A DNA stretch of 64,000 nt from Myotis daubentonii (lineage: Eukaryota > Chordata > Mammalia > Chiroptera > Vespertilionidae), in the NCBI RefSeq assembly GCF_963259705.1, contig NC_081849.1:54904093-54968092 (forward strand). The letters run 5' to 3'. Below, piece after piece: positions 1 to 11,275 of the stretch. How positions within the stretch are numbered: the stretch's first letter is position 1; the number at the start of each line of letters is the position of its first letter. The notes beneath the pieces were generated by a model. That model was given only the letters and a program-made list of their open reading frames with translations, was not told the DNA's origin and did not search any database. The translations under genes and the position numbers were made by a program.

Positions 1-783
1 CCATCAAATGCCCTGCAAAGGGTAGATTTAATTATTTATAGCTATTGATCAAAAACCCATTTGACATCACGTTAATTCATCTCGTGCTCATTACAGCATG
101 AGGCACTATAAAAAAGACTGACGTATTATATTAAAGTGTGCAATAGCTGGGAGACCATGCATGAGGAGTGTGTGATATTTCTTAAGCAATTCTATGCTGC
201 ATGAGAGATAATTGTACGTGCTAAGACCTCTTTTTACCTCAATAAAATGGCATAAAATAAAACACAGGGGAGAACCACAAATAAACCATGTGTGACAGTC
301 AGGGTCTCCTTCTGTCTGCAAAGGGAAGGAGAGTGGGATGCCACCTTGCCTGGGGAAAAGCAGTCTGCAGTGAGGTATGCAATACCTCTGGGTCTGCAGC
401 CTGTCCTTTCTTTTTCTCTCCTTCATTCCTTTTTCTCTTCTATCTTCTGCCTCGTCATATTAGTTGGTGCCATTGTGAAACTATTTTCAAATGCTGTACT
501 ACAGGGAATGGTAAGATAAGGGCATATTGGTAAAAGAGAGCATAATATTAAATGGAAGTATTTTAGAAACGGAGACACCTATGAATGGATTTAAAATTTA
601 CAAAGAAAATAGCATGTATAGTCTGATTATTATAGTGGGTTTAAAACTTATTTTCTATAAAGTAAGAATTATCTTGGTTAAAGCAGATATGTTTTTCATA
701 GTGGGTATTGTAGTTCTTTAGAAAACTACATGAAGAATTTGAGTTTTGTATAATTTCAAATACTTCATTTGTTTATTTATTTT
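1..783. other. Unassigned AT-rich sequence
   Basis: No repeat family, exon or RNA gene was recognised. Short open frames on both strands have no domain-like content, and the CT-rich stretch near 400-450 is simple low-complexity sequence. Confidence 0.5.
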
Positions 784-964
784 TAAAAATGTTTTTATTG
801 ATTTTTTTTTTTTTTTGAGAGAGAGATTAAGGGAGAGAAATATCGGTTGCCTCCTGCAGGCACCCCGGCCTGAAACCTGGGCATGTGCCCTGACCTGGAA
901 TTGGACCAGTGACCTTTTGGTACATAGGACAATGCTCAACCAACTGAGCTACATCAGCCAGGCC
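784..964 (-). repeat. Ves-type tRNA-derived SINE
   Basis: Read on the minus strand, this is a tRNA-derived head followed by a Ves body and an A-rich tail, seen here on the plus strand as a T-rich start and a GAGAGAG tract. Diagnostic phrases are 'ttgcctcctgcaggcacccc', 'catgtgccctgacc' and 'aaccaactgagctac...agccaggcc', the last being the reverse of a tRNA A-box-like head. It is more diverged than the copies at 3.0 and 11 kb, so probably older. Confidence 0.88.
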
Positions 965-1739
965 TTTAAAGACCAGTTAGCCTAGCAGTTTGAACACAAT
1001 AACATAGTAGTTCAATTTCTGCATCACACCCAGTAAAGTACTTCAGTAAATATTTTTTGATATTAAAAAATGTATAAATGAAATGCCAGGCTACTTTGAA
1101 TCACTGATGGAAAGTTTTGAAAGTCTGAGCATCTGGTGAGTCAGTTAAAGGAAAATATAACCCCCCCTTTTAAATAGAACATTGACAATTTATATAGACA
1201 GCATGGAGCTTAATATACTTCTTTTAATGAACTGGGTTATTAAAATTTGAAAAAGAATATGTAGTAAACTATGAAAATACAAGAACTTAATATTTTTTGT
1301 TCAAAAGCATAAAACCTGTAATGATCAACCTGCAGACACGAGCCATCTTAACTAAGAATTTGGTAAAGCTGTACAATTTTGCAAAAGCTACGTAGCAGGA
1401 GTAAAACACTGTACACTGTTCAATATAGTACTAGAAATACAATGCTTTCCGTGTGCAAAGTTAGAAATCCCAGGACTGCAACATCTGGGACTCTAAATTA
1501 TGAATAATGAGGAAGGAGTCAATAGAAATTTGTTTCTTTTGGTAAATATTTTTCATTTATAAAAATTCACTTTTCTTCCTTCCTCCTGAAAATTATCTCC
1601 AAGGCCAACATTGTGGACATTGGGAACATGGGTCTCTATGTACCTTAAATTGCAAATCATTTTTTTTTTTCCAGTTGTGGGAACATGACCAAAGTAGCAA
1701 ATGTTTTAAAAATTATACTCCATTTCCAAGTCCCCTGAG
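965..1739. other. Unassigned AT-rich sequence
   Basis: Low-GC sequence with short homopolymer runs such as poly-T near 1660. No repeat or coding signal was recognised. Confidence 0.5.
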
Positions 1740-2720
1740 CAACTAAGCAGAACAAAGGTTTTGTGCGGGGGATGTTGTCCCTGCCAGGGAGTACCAGGCT
1801 GTTTGATGCTCTAGGATGACCTTGTATCTGGTGACCACACCCTTCGGGCCATCATCCAGGAAGATGATATCTGAGCTCAGACCTGTTTCTCCCCTGACAC
1901 TTTGTCTCCCCTTTCTCCCTCCCGCGGTTGTTGGAGGAATTATGCGGAAGTCCTGCTCTCCTTATGTCTTGCTGGGTCTTCTGCTTCATCCTGGCCAGCA
2001 GTCCAGGTCTTGGGGAGTTGGGACAGTGCCTCAGCCCCTCTCTGAACTTCCGGACTTAGAGTTCTGACAGCTGTCACCCATTGGACCCCAAGCTGGCATA
2101 AGTTAGTCAGAGTTGTCCTTTCCCTTTTTAATCCTGCCCCTGGGTGGTGAGAGGGTAGCTGCTCTGACTACCCCTCCCAGCTGATAACTGACAGAGCAAA
2201 TTTCTTTTTCTTGTTGTCATTCCTGCCTTTTGAGGAGGGGATTTGTCATGGATTTGGACACTGTTTCTGAGCACCACAGCCCTTCTCCTAGAGCACTGTG
2301 GTGAATAATCCGCATCCTCTATATTTTTATGGGGCCAGTAGCTAGATATGCGGTTGACTCAGACGGTCCTTCCTTTGATCTTTAGCCCATTAAAATGGAT
2401 GACAACCAGAATCATGCTTCTCTAGACTTCAAAGCAATGATGAAACAGAATCCTTTGGACTCGCAAGTCCCCTTGTCTCCTAGGAAATGAATGTTAATAT
2501 TTCCTTGTATTGTAAGAATACATAAAAGGCTTCCCCCTTCAGTTGATTCCGAAGGAAGACCTTGAGAAAAGTCCTTGGACGTGGAGTGCTAGATACCCGA
2601 GGCACCCACCCAAGCTGGGTGCGCTGCTGATTGAGCTCGCAGGTCAGTTTTATGTTAGTAAAGCGTCCGTCCCTGCCGCCTAGGGCTTCACACACACATG
2701 GCAGGTTCTGGATGTGGCCT
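1740..2720. other. GC-richer unassigned block
   Basis: This block is visibly richer in G+C than its flanks and contains several CG dinucleotides, for example around 1845, 1925, 2050, 2350 and 2660. An 83-codon open frame at 1816-2067 has no recognisable domain. It could be a very old retroelement or LTR, or single-copy sequence with a regulatory role. I found no terminal duplication, primer-binding site or tail, so it stays unassigned. Confidence 0.3.
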
Positions 2721-3030
2721 GCATGGTGTACTCTTGGGCCTGTCCCCTAACACGTATATTTTATACAACTAATGTAGTTCAGATTGTTTTAGAATTATGC
2801 ATATATGAAAGAAAAGAGTAAATTTGTCTAAGACTGATCTGCAAGCTGGCATCTTCGAAAGAGAGTTGTCTCCTATGAAACACCATAGAGGTCAGTTATG
2901 ACTTCCTGCTGGGAGCACTTGTCGGCCACTGGGCTGGGCCACAACTCCCCAATCATGCCAGGCAGGGGTTAGTGCTTTCCTGAGCAGGATGCCTATTGTG
3001 ATGAATTCTGCTGGATTGCTATGTCTTGCA
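2721..3030. other. Unassigned sequence
   Basis: No recognisable repeat or gene signal between the GC-richer block and the Ves SINE. Confidence 0.5.
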
Positions 3031-3041
3031 GCTGCAATTTT

Positions 3042-3263
3042 TTTTTAATATATATTTTTATTGATTTCAGAGAGAAAGGGAGAGGGAGAGAGAGATAGAA
3101 ACATCAATGATGAGAGAGAATCATTGATTGGCTGCCTCCTGGACATCCCCCACTGGGGATTGAGCCCACAACAGGGGCATGTGCCCCTGACTGGAATAGA
3201 ACCTGGGACCCTTCAGTCCGCAGGTCCAAGCTCTAGCCACTGAGCCAAACCAGCGAGGGCGCG
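3042..3263 (-). repeat. Ves SINE with 11-bp target-site duplication
   Basis: Near-consensus Ves SINE in minus orientation: a T-rich tail complement, 'ttgattTCAGAGAGAAAGGG', 'aaacatcaatgatgagagag', 'tgggacccttcagtccgcag' and the terminal 'ctgagccaaaccag'. The direct repeat GCTGCAATTTT occurs at 3031-3041 and again at 3264-3274. This marks a complete insertion by LINE machinery and fixes both boundaries. The low divergence suggests a fairly recent insertion. Confidence 0.96.
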
Positions 3264-3274
3264 GCTGCAATTTT

Positions 3275-3619
3275 AAGGCTTGGATGCCTGACCATATGAA
3301 GGACCACACTTAGCCCTACAAACACTAGGTTGGCAGGTTAGGACTGGAGACAAGATTCTGCGATGGCATACAATTATATTTTCTTGGCATACGATTCTTA
3401 GAAGCCCCTCAGCACAACACATCTAGGAGGATTCAGATGTCTGGCCCTGTGAGGTGCTGTGCACTGCGCCAGGGTATGATGGCGGGAGGGAGACCGGTGT
3501 ACTTGCTACACATCCTGAATCCGTGAGCTTTCCCCAGTGAACTCTCCTCCAGCAGGTCAGATCTACGCCCTGCTTCACTGATTCCCCCTGAGAAAAGTAC
3601 AAATGCCAAATAGCTTCTC
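3275..3619. other. Unassigned sequence
   Basis: No repeat family or exon recognised. A 62-codon minus-strand open frame at 3433-3621 shows no domain features. Confidence 0.45.
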
Positions 3620-3760
3620 AAAAAGGCAATTTGTTCAATTCATTCTTCAAATGGTTGAGTGTCTGCCCATTGTGCATAGAGAATGTACTGGGATTGTCTT
3701 AATGGTAAGAACAGATCCTGCTTTCATTCTTGCAGGGAAGCAGACCTATTCCCTAATCCT
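3620..3760 (-). repeat. Possible old L2 3'-end fragment, antisense
   Basis: 'caattcattcttcaaatggttgagtgtctgcccattgtgc' followed by 'gatcctgctttcattcttgcagggaagcag' follows the usual antisense L2 3'-end order (TTCATTCA..., ...GAGC-CTACT-TGTGC..., ...CCCTGCC-TCATGGAG). Divergence is high, so the call is tentative. Confidence 0.35.
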
Positions 3761-4203
3761 GATAATGAAAGATATTTGTGGTAAGAAAAAATATAAAAGG
3801 TGTTATGAGAGTTACAGAGGGAAAAAGTATTACTTTTACTGGCACTTTCTTGCAAGGCTTTTGATGGCTTTAAAGATAAGTCTAATTTAAGTGTTTAAAA
3901 GCCAACTAAATGGCATTCTACCTGGAAGTGGGAAAGCAAAAGGAAATAAAGTGGGAAGAGTTTGGCCAATGCTTATGGGAGGCACAGTGGGAAATTGACT
4001 TTGAAAGACAAGTTGTATCAAGACATAGAAGGCTGTGGATGCCTGGCTAAATTCACTTACATTTTATTGGAATTAGTCCCCAGGAAGATTAATTTGGCAA
4101 TGGTGTATAAAATGTTTGGCATAGGAAGATATGTCACAAGGCTGAGAGAATCTAAGTGAAAGGTACTAACTTGCTATGCCCCTTGGTTTGAATAAAGTAC
4201 AAA
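3761..4203. other. Unassigned sequence up to the Helitron insertion point
   Basis: AT-rich; nothing recognised. The base at 4203 is the host A expected on the 5' side of a Helitron insertion. Confidence 0.45.
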
Positions 4204-4759
4204 TCTATATATATAAAAGGCTAAGTGACTGTCCAACTGCCCGACCAGCTGGTACTTATGACATGCACTGACCACCAGGGGCAGATGCTCAATGCAGGAG
4301 CTGCTGAGCTGCAGTGACTTGGCAGCGACGATTCTTGGGTGATGCACTCCGGGACCCCTTGGGGATATCGGAGAGTCGGCCTGATCCCTGCAGGCCAGGC
4401 TGAGAGACCCCATCTGCTGGAGGGACCCTGCTCACTCCACAGACGCCCTTTGAGTCGCAGCGCTGCCCCAGGTGCAGCCAGCTGGGAAGGGACCATGGGA
4501 GGTTGGCTCCAGGGCATGTCCGGCCTGTCTCGCCCCATCCCGCCCTGCCAGCCACCACCCGGGACTGCCTGCATTAGACCCTGCACAGGAGCTAGTGCCA
4601 CAAGTTTGAAGAACCAAGTGTGAGTTTTCTTTCTTTTCCTCCCTCTTCCCCCCCACCCACCTCCCCTCACTACACAGATGCCCTTCGAGCTGTGGCGCCA
4701 CCCCAGGAATTCCAATAATTTCCTTTCAATGTGCACAAACCTGTGTACCAGGCCACTAG
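4204..4759 (+). mobile_element. Non-autonomous Helitron, first of an abutting pair
   Basis: The 5' end TCTATATATATAAAAGGCTAA follows a host A, and the element ends in CTAG at 4756-4759. A degenerate subterminal hairpin (GTGCAC-AAACCT-GTGTAC, about 4739-4755) comes before the end. The interior is GC-rich, with 'ctgaccaccagggg' and 'tgcaggagctg' phrases shared with other Helitrons in the window. There is no Rep/helicase coding capacity, so mobilisation would need proteins in trans. The next base, 4760, begins a second Helitron. Confidence 0.85.
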
Positions 4760-5248
4760 TCCTATACAGTGGGGCCTTGACTTACGAGTTTAATTTGTTC
4801 TGTGACACGGAGCACGTAACTCAAATTACTCGTATGTCATATCAATTTTCACCATTACAATGAATTGAAATGCTGGGCTGATGTTGTGGTGTTCACTGTG
4901 ATGTTCACTGCGCCAACTAGTGGTGGGGTATCTGAAGCTGGCTTGTAACCCGAAGTTTAGCTCCCAACTCAAAGCAAAAAATCGGCAGAGAGACGGCTCA
5001 TATCTCGAAAAACTCGTTAGTCGGGACACTCGTAAGTCAAGGCCCCACTGTATAATAAAAGTGTAGTATGCAAATTGTCCCCTTGACTGGGAGTTGTCCA
5101 GGAGTTTTTCCAGGGGGTGGGGCCAGGTGGAGGAAGGGAGGGAAACCCTGGTGGCGACAGGCAGCCAGGGGAAGGGAGGAAGTAACTGGCTGGCAGCTGG
5201 CAGCTGCTAGGGACCCTACCAGTGCAGGAATTTTGTGCACTGGGCTAG
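4760..5248 (+). mobile_element. Non-autonomous Helitron (HeliBat-like), split by a MITE
   Basis: The 5' end TCCTA-TA...TAATAAAAG starts at 4760, directly after the CTAG of the preceding Helitron. A TA-flanked MITE at 4767-5050 splits that 5' end. The body resumes with 'tatgcaaattgtccccttgactgggag', and the 3' end carries the hairpin GTGCAGGAATTTTGTGCAC and CTAG (5245-5248) before a host T. Without the MITE the element is about 200 bp. Confidence 0.86.
4767..5050. mobile_element. Tc1/mariner-superfamily MITE (TA target)
   Basis: The 284-bp element has about 22-bp perfect terminal inverted repeats beginning CAGTGGGGCCTTGACTTACG and is flanked by TA at 4765-4766 and 5051-5052. Removing it with one TA restores a typical Helitron 5' end, which shows directly that it inserted into the Helitron. 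It has no transposase frame. The TA target and CAGTG start suggest a pogo/Tigger- or Tc1/mariner-type source; the exact family is not determined. Confidence 0.85.
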
Positions 5249-6252
5249 TAGGGGAATAAAATCTAACTTACAAGGAAGGCTATGAGAGGCATTGTTTGAT
5301 ATACTGAATAAAACAGCATATTATTAAGGTTGAGCAGGACAAGATAATAATGGCCATACTCAGAGAAAGTGCAACAAGGTGTATAAATATATCAAACTTA
5401 TCAGTGTACATTGGTAAGTTGTCTTGACTTTGTGCTTGTACCACTTAAATTTGTGATTTTGAATATTTATATGAATTAGTGGGTCAGCAAACTTGCTTGA
5501 ATTCCCCACCAGCCGTAATGCAAAGACATTCATTATAAAACCATACCTGCCTTTGTCATTTTAGTTATTATTTCTAGTCTAAGCGTTTCCAAAAAGGATT
5601 TGATGTACTTATGATTAAAGAAAAAAACATTATTAAAGTAAGACTAAAGGGTCAATGAAAGTTAATATGTTTCAGAACAAAATGTGTCCTTGTGATTTCA
5701 GGTAGCCAAGACAAATCTTATGATAAATTGTAACCCTCAGTAGCAAATTCTTTGGAAATTTTTTTCTGACACTGAGTGCTGTGAAAAATATATTGCTCAT
5801 TATAAAAAGGGCATTGGACAAAATGGACATCGTTGCCTGTCAATCAGAGTTTCACAAAAGGCAAAATAGTTCTTCATATAATCACTTCATATAGTAACCT
5901 TTCACAAACACCAGGAAAGCCAAGCCAATTACAATTCTATGAAACCACTTCTGTGGTAAATTATAGTAATTAGTCCATGTGCAGATTATCTCAGATATGA
6001 TCTGGTAAATGCATAAAGTTGAAGGACACGCCGTGCCTCTCAAGATCTGATCCTTACCCTCACTTGCTATGCCTGTTGGAAACAAGGGATTCAGCCCAAT
6101 GAATCATCCCTCTGGAAATACACATTTTAATATGCCTCCCAGTGATGTGGGTGTGGGTATGTGTGTATTTCCCTCTTCAAAATTTGAGAACTAATGATCT
6201 TGAGCAACAACTAAAGAGCTTGTCTCAATCGCTCTTCAATGTGGATTTCCTC
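5249..6252. other. Unassigned AT-rich sequence
   Basis: No repeat, exon or RNA gene recognised in about 1 kb between the Helitron pair and the next SINE. Confidence 0.45.
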
Positions 6253-6266
6253 AGTTAAGGATTTTT

Positions 6267-6484
6267 CTAAAATATATATTTTATTGATTTTTTTACAGAA
6301 AGGAAGGGAGAGTGATAGAGAGTTAGAAACATCGATGAGAGAGAAACATCAATCAGCTGCCTCCTGCATACTCCCTATTGGGGACCTGCCCACAACCAAG
6401 GTACATGCCCTTGACCAGAATCGAACCTGGGACCCTTGAGTCCTCAGGCTGACGCTCTATCCACTGAGTCAAACCGGTTAGGGT
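6267..6484 (-). repeat. Ves SINE with target-site duplication
   Basis: Minus-orientation Ves SINE: 'tattttattgatt', 'agaaacatcgatgagagag', 'cagctgcctcctgcatactc', 'tgggacccttgagtcctcag' and 'ctatccactgag'. It belongs to the same subtype as the 48.6-kb copy ('gagttagaaacatc', 'caaccaaggtacatgccctt'). AGTTAAGG(A)TTTT occurs at 6253-6266 and 6485-6496, an imperfect target duplication. Confidence 0.94.
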
Positions 6485-6496
6485 AGTTAAGGTTTT

Positions 6497-8300
6497 AATA
6501 GAAACATGAACCAGTGCCTTCATCACAAGCTAACCTGTTTCTAAAAGTCTAGTTCACTCTATTTTTGACCAAGAGGAGATCTGTAAGCTTTGAATGGCGA
6601 AGCTGGCTTTGCGTTCTAAAGAGCTTGCCTTGTATGCTAACCCCGTTGGACACTATTTCTCTATAGCCAGCTGGTGTCCTCTGGGGATTTCCCACTGAGC
6701 AGTACCCCAGCTCGGCATGACAGAAGTAAACAAGATGTGCCTTCCCTCAAACACTTTCAAATTTTAATGAACAATTACAAGTATCAAAGTGAAGAAGGAA
6801 GAAAACTTAACCTCAGTTATTTGAAAGAAAGAATCTGTTTCAGATGTAAACTTTTCTATTTTCTGACAAGTAGCAGTAGTTGCTCAGCCTCCTACACACA
6901 TTACCAATCCCTTGTAAAAATGTGTAGGTAAATAAAGGAGCCAGGGAAATTTGCATACAGAGGGGTTTCCTCTAATTCTAGCCTCTCCTTAGAGACTGCT
7001 GCCCTACTTTCCTACCATGAGTAACAGTCTCCAACCTGGCAGCATCTTTGTATAAAACCCAAAGAGAAAGCAGCCCGAGCCAGATTCCCCGCTGTCTGTA
7101 TTCAAAAGTTATCAGCTTCCCAGAAGAGTTGAGGGCATTGAATTCCTCCCCCTGGAAGCCATGTTGCGGTATCCGAGGTCAGCTTTAATTTGTTCCTGGC
7201 TGCGAAAGGGCAAGAGGATTTCATTACACCATCCTGGATTTTACAGACAGAGACATGCAGATGTGTAAAGACTTTTTTTTTCAATAATTGAGGGCAATAT
7301 GTAGCTTTGCTTATTCTTTTTAGGTCAAGTCGATTCCTCTTATATTCAGTTAGTGCTCATAATCAATTATTATTATTTTGATAGAAATATCCTAAAATTT
7401 CTGATAAAATTTAGCTCCGATTTAATCTGCTCAGTGATTATGGAAACAAAGATACTTTTGTTTCTTTGTAAGAAAAAATGACTAACTGGTCACAGACCAC
7501 AATGAGCGTGGGGCTCAGGCAATTTATATATAACTTCTGATTCCATCAAAGACTGCATGTACAATAACTACATTCTGTTTCTCTAGGGGTAACACAAAAA
7601 TAACATTTTAGTGCTTTAAAATAGTTGTTGAAGTGCCAATGAATAAATAACCCCTTAGGCATGGGTAGTATCAGGCTCAATAAATATGAAGTAGAATTTT
7701 CCTTTCATAGATTGTACATTTGTCAGATATATCATCTCTCATATCTTTACATGTCAGTAACAATTGAATGTAAGGCATTTTTACATTATTCATAAATGAT
7801 GCAATATTCTTTTATTCTTTCTTTCTTTTAGAATTTTGGGAGCTGCCATTTATTTTCTAGGGTATTTCTTCTAACACCCTCCCTGTTTCTCACATCTTTT
7901 TATGTTAGTACAGAACTTTAGAATGCATGCGCCTGACTTAGGTTGTACTGTCTCTATTTTAAAGTTTTAATTAATGTTGCGATCATTTATATCCATACGT
8001 TCTTATCTAGCATAAAGACATTAATGCTCAGATTAAACAGACAAGCAAGACATCGATGGTAGGATCTGTAAACAATTTAACAAACCCAATTTAACATAGA
8101 ATAGATTGCATTTCAAGTCAGATATGCCAGCAGGCATCAGGCACTTGGACCAGTGGGAAATGCATTTGCTTATGGCATTTTGCTTTAATCAAAGCGATAT
8201 TCCTTAGGTTATCTCATTTGATCCTCTCAATATTAAAAAAAACACATGGCCAATAAAATTGCTCTGAAAGCATAAAGCATAGGATATTTAAGGATCCTGG
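6497..8300. other. Unassigned sequence, about 1.8 kb
   Basis: Mostly AT-rich single-copy-looking DNA. Short open frames at 6674-6931 (plus) and 7102-7284 (minus) have no recognisable domain. No splice-flanked exon could be argued. Confidence 0.45.
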
Positions 8301-8302
8301 TG

Positions 8303-8470
8303 GACAAACTAGCAGTTAAGAGCTCAGGGCCAGCAAGTTGGACCTGAGCTCCAACTTATTAGCTGTGTGACCTTGAGGAAAGTTAACTATTTACTCCTTA
8401 AGTTGCCATTTATTGATAAAATTTGGGGTTAAGGTGTGAGGAGTAAATGAGAGGTTCTATGTACTTTTAT
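8303..8470 (+). repeat. MIR SINE, sense
   Basis: 'agcagttaagagctcagggc' followed by 'ttagctgtgtgaccttgagg-aagttaac' and a 'taaatgagaggttctatgtac'-type end matches the order of the mammalian MIR consensus. Many substitutions fit great age. Confidence 0.8.
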
Positions 8471-9592
8471 AAATGAAGACAGGATTTAGATTGAAAACAA
8501 GGGAAAGGATAGAATTATTGGCTCATACAAGGTGTAGAGCTGGCCTAATGGAGTACGAGAATTAAGGACCACTTACATGCCTAAACACTACAGCACTCCC
8601 TCTCTCCATTTCTTGTCCCCGCTTCTCTCTTTGTGTATATGTCTTCATGAGCTGAAGCTTATAGGCATTCCCAAGGATCACATTTTTACAGTTTCATTAT
8701 CAGGAAGGATAAAGTCCTTTCTTCTATGTCCAGATTGGGAAATACTAGAGAGTGTTTTGATTGCTTGTATCCTTTGCCAATTTCTGAAGTGTGTGTGTGT
8801 GTGTGCGTGTGTGTGTGTGGTGATGTACACTACCCAACTTGGCTTTGCATAACTCAGTGGCCATGCCTTTTGGCAGCATGCCCACGTTCTAAGACTGGCA
8901 CTCCTAGCACAACCACACAATTAGAAAAGCATTTTGCAAAGGGAGGTGGGGAGAGGTTGACCTAAAATTTGATGAAAATGAAGCAGTAACAACCTGTACA
9001 GTAAGCGAAGGGATAGTGCCTGGCTTACAGAAGCATTCCATACACAATGGGCTGCTTTTATTACTTAGTTGTTGTTATTGTTAGTAGTAGAACTGCCTTC
9101 TGTGTCCTGCCTGAAATGTATCCAGTGTCCTTTCTACCATTGCCTCAGATCCAAGAAAAAGTGACTGCCAACAACGGGCAAAATTGCCAAGTAGGTAAAC
9201 TATCGTCTCCAGTTTCTCTTTGTTATCTTTCTGCCACGGGTCACTCACCAGGCATGCTTGCCTTTAAATATCTCAGACTTCAAAATTACTTCTCCCACCA
9301 TCATAGGGATGGAACAACTCACATTTAAATATGATTGATCTCACTAGCCCTCAGTGATTCTTTTCTATTCAAGAGAAATTTATAAATCCTGCAGAATCTT
9401 TGGCTAAGAATATATTTCTGAATTTGAAAGGTCAACAGTGAGCATGGTGATTGTCCAAGATTTTTTTGCCTACTATGGCCACTGCCTCCTCCCCATGACA
9501 CAGGCATTTCCTCACATTTGTTCTTCCTTCCCCTGGTCTCCTTCCACTACACAACCAAGGATCAGCACCATAACCAAGTATTTTATGAAAGA
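8471..9592. other. Unassigned sequence with a short (GT)n tract
   Basis: An imperfect (GT)n run of about 30 bp lies near 8790-8819. Translations through it give artefactual Cys-Val or Thr-His runs. Nothing else recognised. Confidence 0.5.
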
Positions 9593-9752
9593 CTAGAGGC
9601 CCGGTGAACAACATTCGTGCACTTGGGGTGGGGGGTCCCCCAGCATGGCCTGCGCCCTCTCGCAGTCCGGGACTCCTGGGGGGACGTCCACAGTCAGACA
9701 TCCCTCTCACAGTCTGGGGCTCTCGCAGTCTGGGACCCCTCGCTCCTTACCT
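9593..9752 (-). mobile_element. Helitron 3'-end fragment
   Basis: On the minus strand this ends '...GCCTCTAG' (plus-strand CTAG at 9593-9596 after host A), with the hairpin GTGAACAACATTCGTGCAC. The adjacent 'cagcatggcctgcgccctctcgcagtccgggac' is the common 3'-proximal Helitron body. Similarity stops near 'cgctccttacc' and no 5' TC end is visible, so the copy is truncated or broken. The right boundary is approximate. Confidence 0.8.
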
Positions 9753-10290
9753 TCTAAACTTCTATTATTTTTCATTGATGATTAGATTCTTCAGAGACCT
9801 CTAACCACTGGGATCCCAGGCCTGGCTTTGGATAAAAATAGGATATGCAGGAGGACCAGAAAGATAATCAACTATCTCTGACTCAGAGATGAATATTTAT
9901 CAAATTCTCTTTATATTGAAATTGCCAGTGTTAGGTCCAGAGAGGCTTAGCCCTGACAAGGGAAGGTTTCAGGCCCCATAGGACAAAAGTAGCCATTCCT
10001 TATTTCCATGAATTTTTCTATATGTGGTATCCTTGTCCAAGTCTTTTGGCTCCCTTGATATTTACACAGAACTGTATAATTTTGAATCACGTTTGCATGT
10101 ATTCTTTCTTGATCCCCATTCCTTTTTGGTGTCTTACTCTTTTTTTCTTTCTTTGTTAGGGAAGGAAGGGAAAAAGTAGGAGAATATAGATTGAATAATA
10201 TGTAAGTGCTTTGTAGTTTCTTTGATGGAAATTCTTCCAGACACAAGACAGTGGGTTTGCCTCACAAGACTGCTGCAGTCCAGCATCAAA
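9753..10290. other. Unassigned sequence
   Basis: No repeat or gene signal recognised before the dinucleotide repeat. Confidence 0.45.
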
Positions 10291-10291
10291 G

Positions 10292-10377
<86 letters not shown>
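10291..10377. repeat. Compound microsatellite (CA)n(GA)n
   Basis: About 15 CA units run directly into about 28 GA units. The purine-rich GA half could adopt an H-DNA-type triplex in vitro. Likely highly polymorphic. Confidence 0.98.
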
Positions 10378-10380
<3 letters not shown>

Positions 10381-11029
10381 ACGGGCCTCAGCTGCTTGCT
10401 GTTGTCAAAGGAAAACTCAGAGGTTGATGTGATACATATAGCTTATTAAAGACTTCCTGAAAGCATCCCTAAGTATGTTCATCTCCCATATGCAAAATTT
10501 CCTGAATAGAAACATGTTTATGGATAATGTAGCCTTAGTTCATGTGCTCCAAGACAACATTGTAACTTTTGACTTTAAATAATTTTCAGGGATGGGCTCA
10601 GGAATTTAACATCTGGCTTTGTTTTTTCTCATACTCTTTGTAAAATAGTCATAATTGTGATGATGCATTTTGTAGGAAATGTGTTCCATGCCATGAAGAA
10701 ATGGAACAGGGATCAATATTCCAATTTTGCTCATCAGAAAATTAGTTGATGATTTGCTTATAATTGCATATGATTGTGAAAGAAGGAAAATAAAGATTTC
10801 TAGGTAGATTGATTTAGTGGGCTTTTATGAAAACTTTAGAATGAAGGTGGGGTTTGGAAGACATGCCATAATTAAAGATAAACAGCAGGGCATAATGAAA
10901 CAAGGACTGAGTGCACAGAAAAGACAAATGAGTTCTAGTTGGGTCATTTTGAAGAAGCCCCTAAAACGTCCCTACATCTTGCTTTCCTTATATGTAAAAT
11001 AAGCAGATTGTAACTCTAAAAATCCTCAA
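10378..11029. other. Unassigned sequence
   Basis: AT-rich, with no recognised repeat. A 61-codon open frame at 10817-11002 lacks any domain signature. Confidence 0.45.
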
Positions 11030-11044
11030 CAGCTCTTATTTTTT

Positions 11045-11261
11045 AAAAAAAATATATTTTTATTGATTTCAGAGAGGAAGGGAGAGGGAGAGAGAGATAG
11101 AAACATCAATAATGAGAGGGAATCATTGATGGGCTGCCTCCTGCACACCCCCAAATGGGGGTTGAGCCCGCAACCCCGGCACGTGCCCTTGACCAGAATA
11201 GAACTGGGACCCTTCAGTTCACAGGCTGACGCTCTATCCACTGAGCCAAACCAGCTAGGGC
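11045..11261 (-). repeat. Ves SINE with target-site duplication
   Basis: Near-consensus minus-orientation Ves SINE, close to the 3.0-kb copy over most of its length ('agagaggaagggagagggag', 'aaacatcaataatgagaggg', 'tctatccactgagccaaacc'). CAGCTCTTATTTTT flanks it at about 11030-11044 and 11262-11275, showing an intact insertion. Confidence 0.95.
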
Positions 11262-11275
11262 CAGCTCTTATTTTT

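Noticed and set aside
1816..2067. 83-codon frame in the GC-richer block as a possible exon or processed pseudogene
   Set aside because: No recognised protein similarity, no poly(A) tail or target duplication, and no splice-site argument.
4221..4736. Minus-strand 171-codon frame
   Set aside because: It lies wholly within the Helitron at 4204-4759 and has low-complexity Gly/Arg/Ser content.
10206..10449. Frames giving Thr-His and Arg-Glu runs
   Set aside because: They are translations of the (CA)n(GA)n microsatellite.
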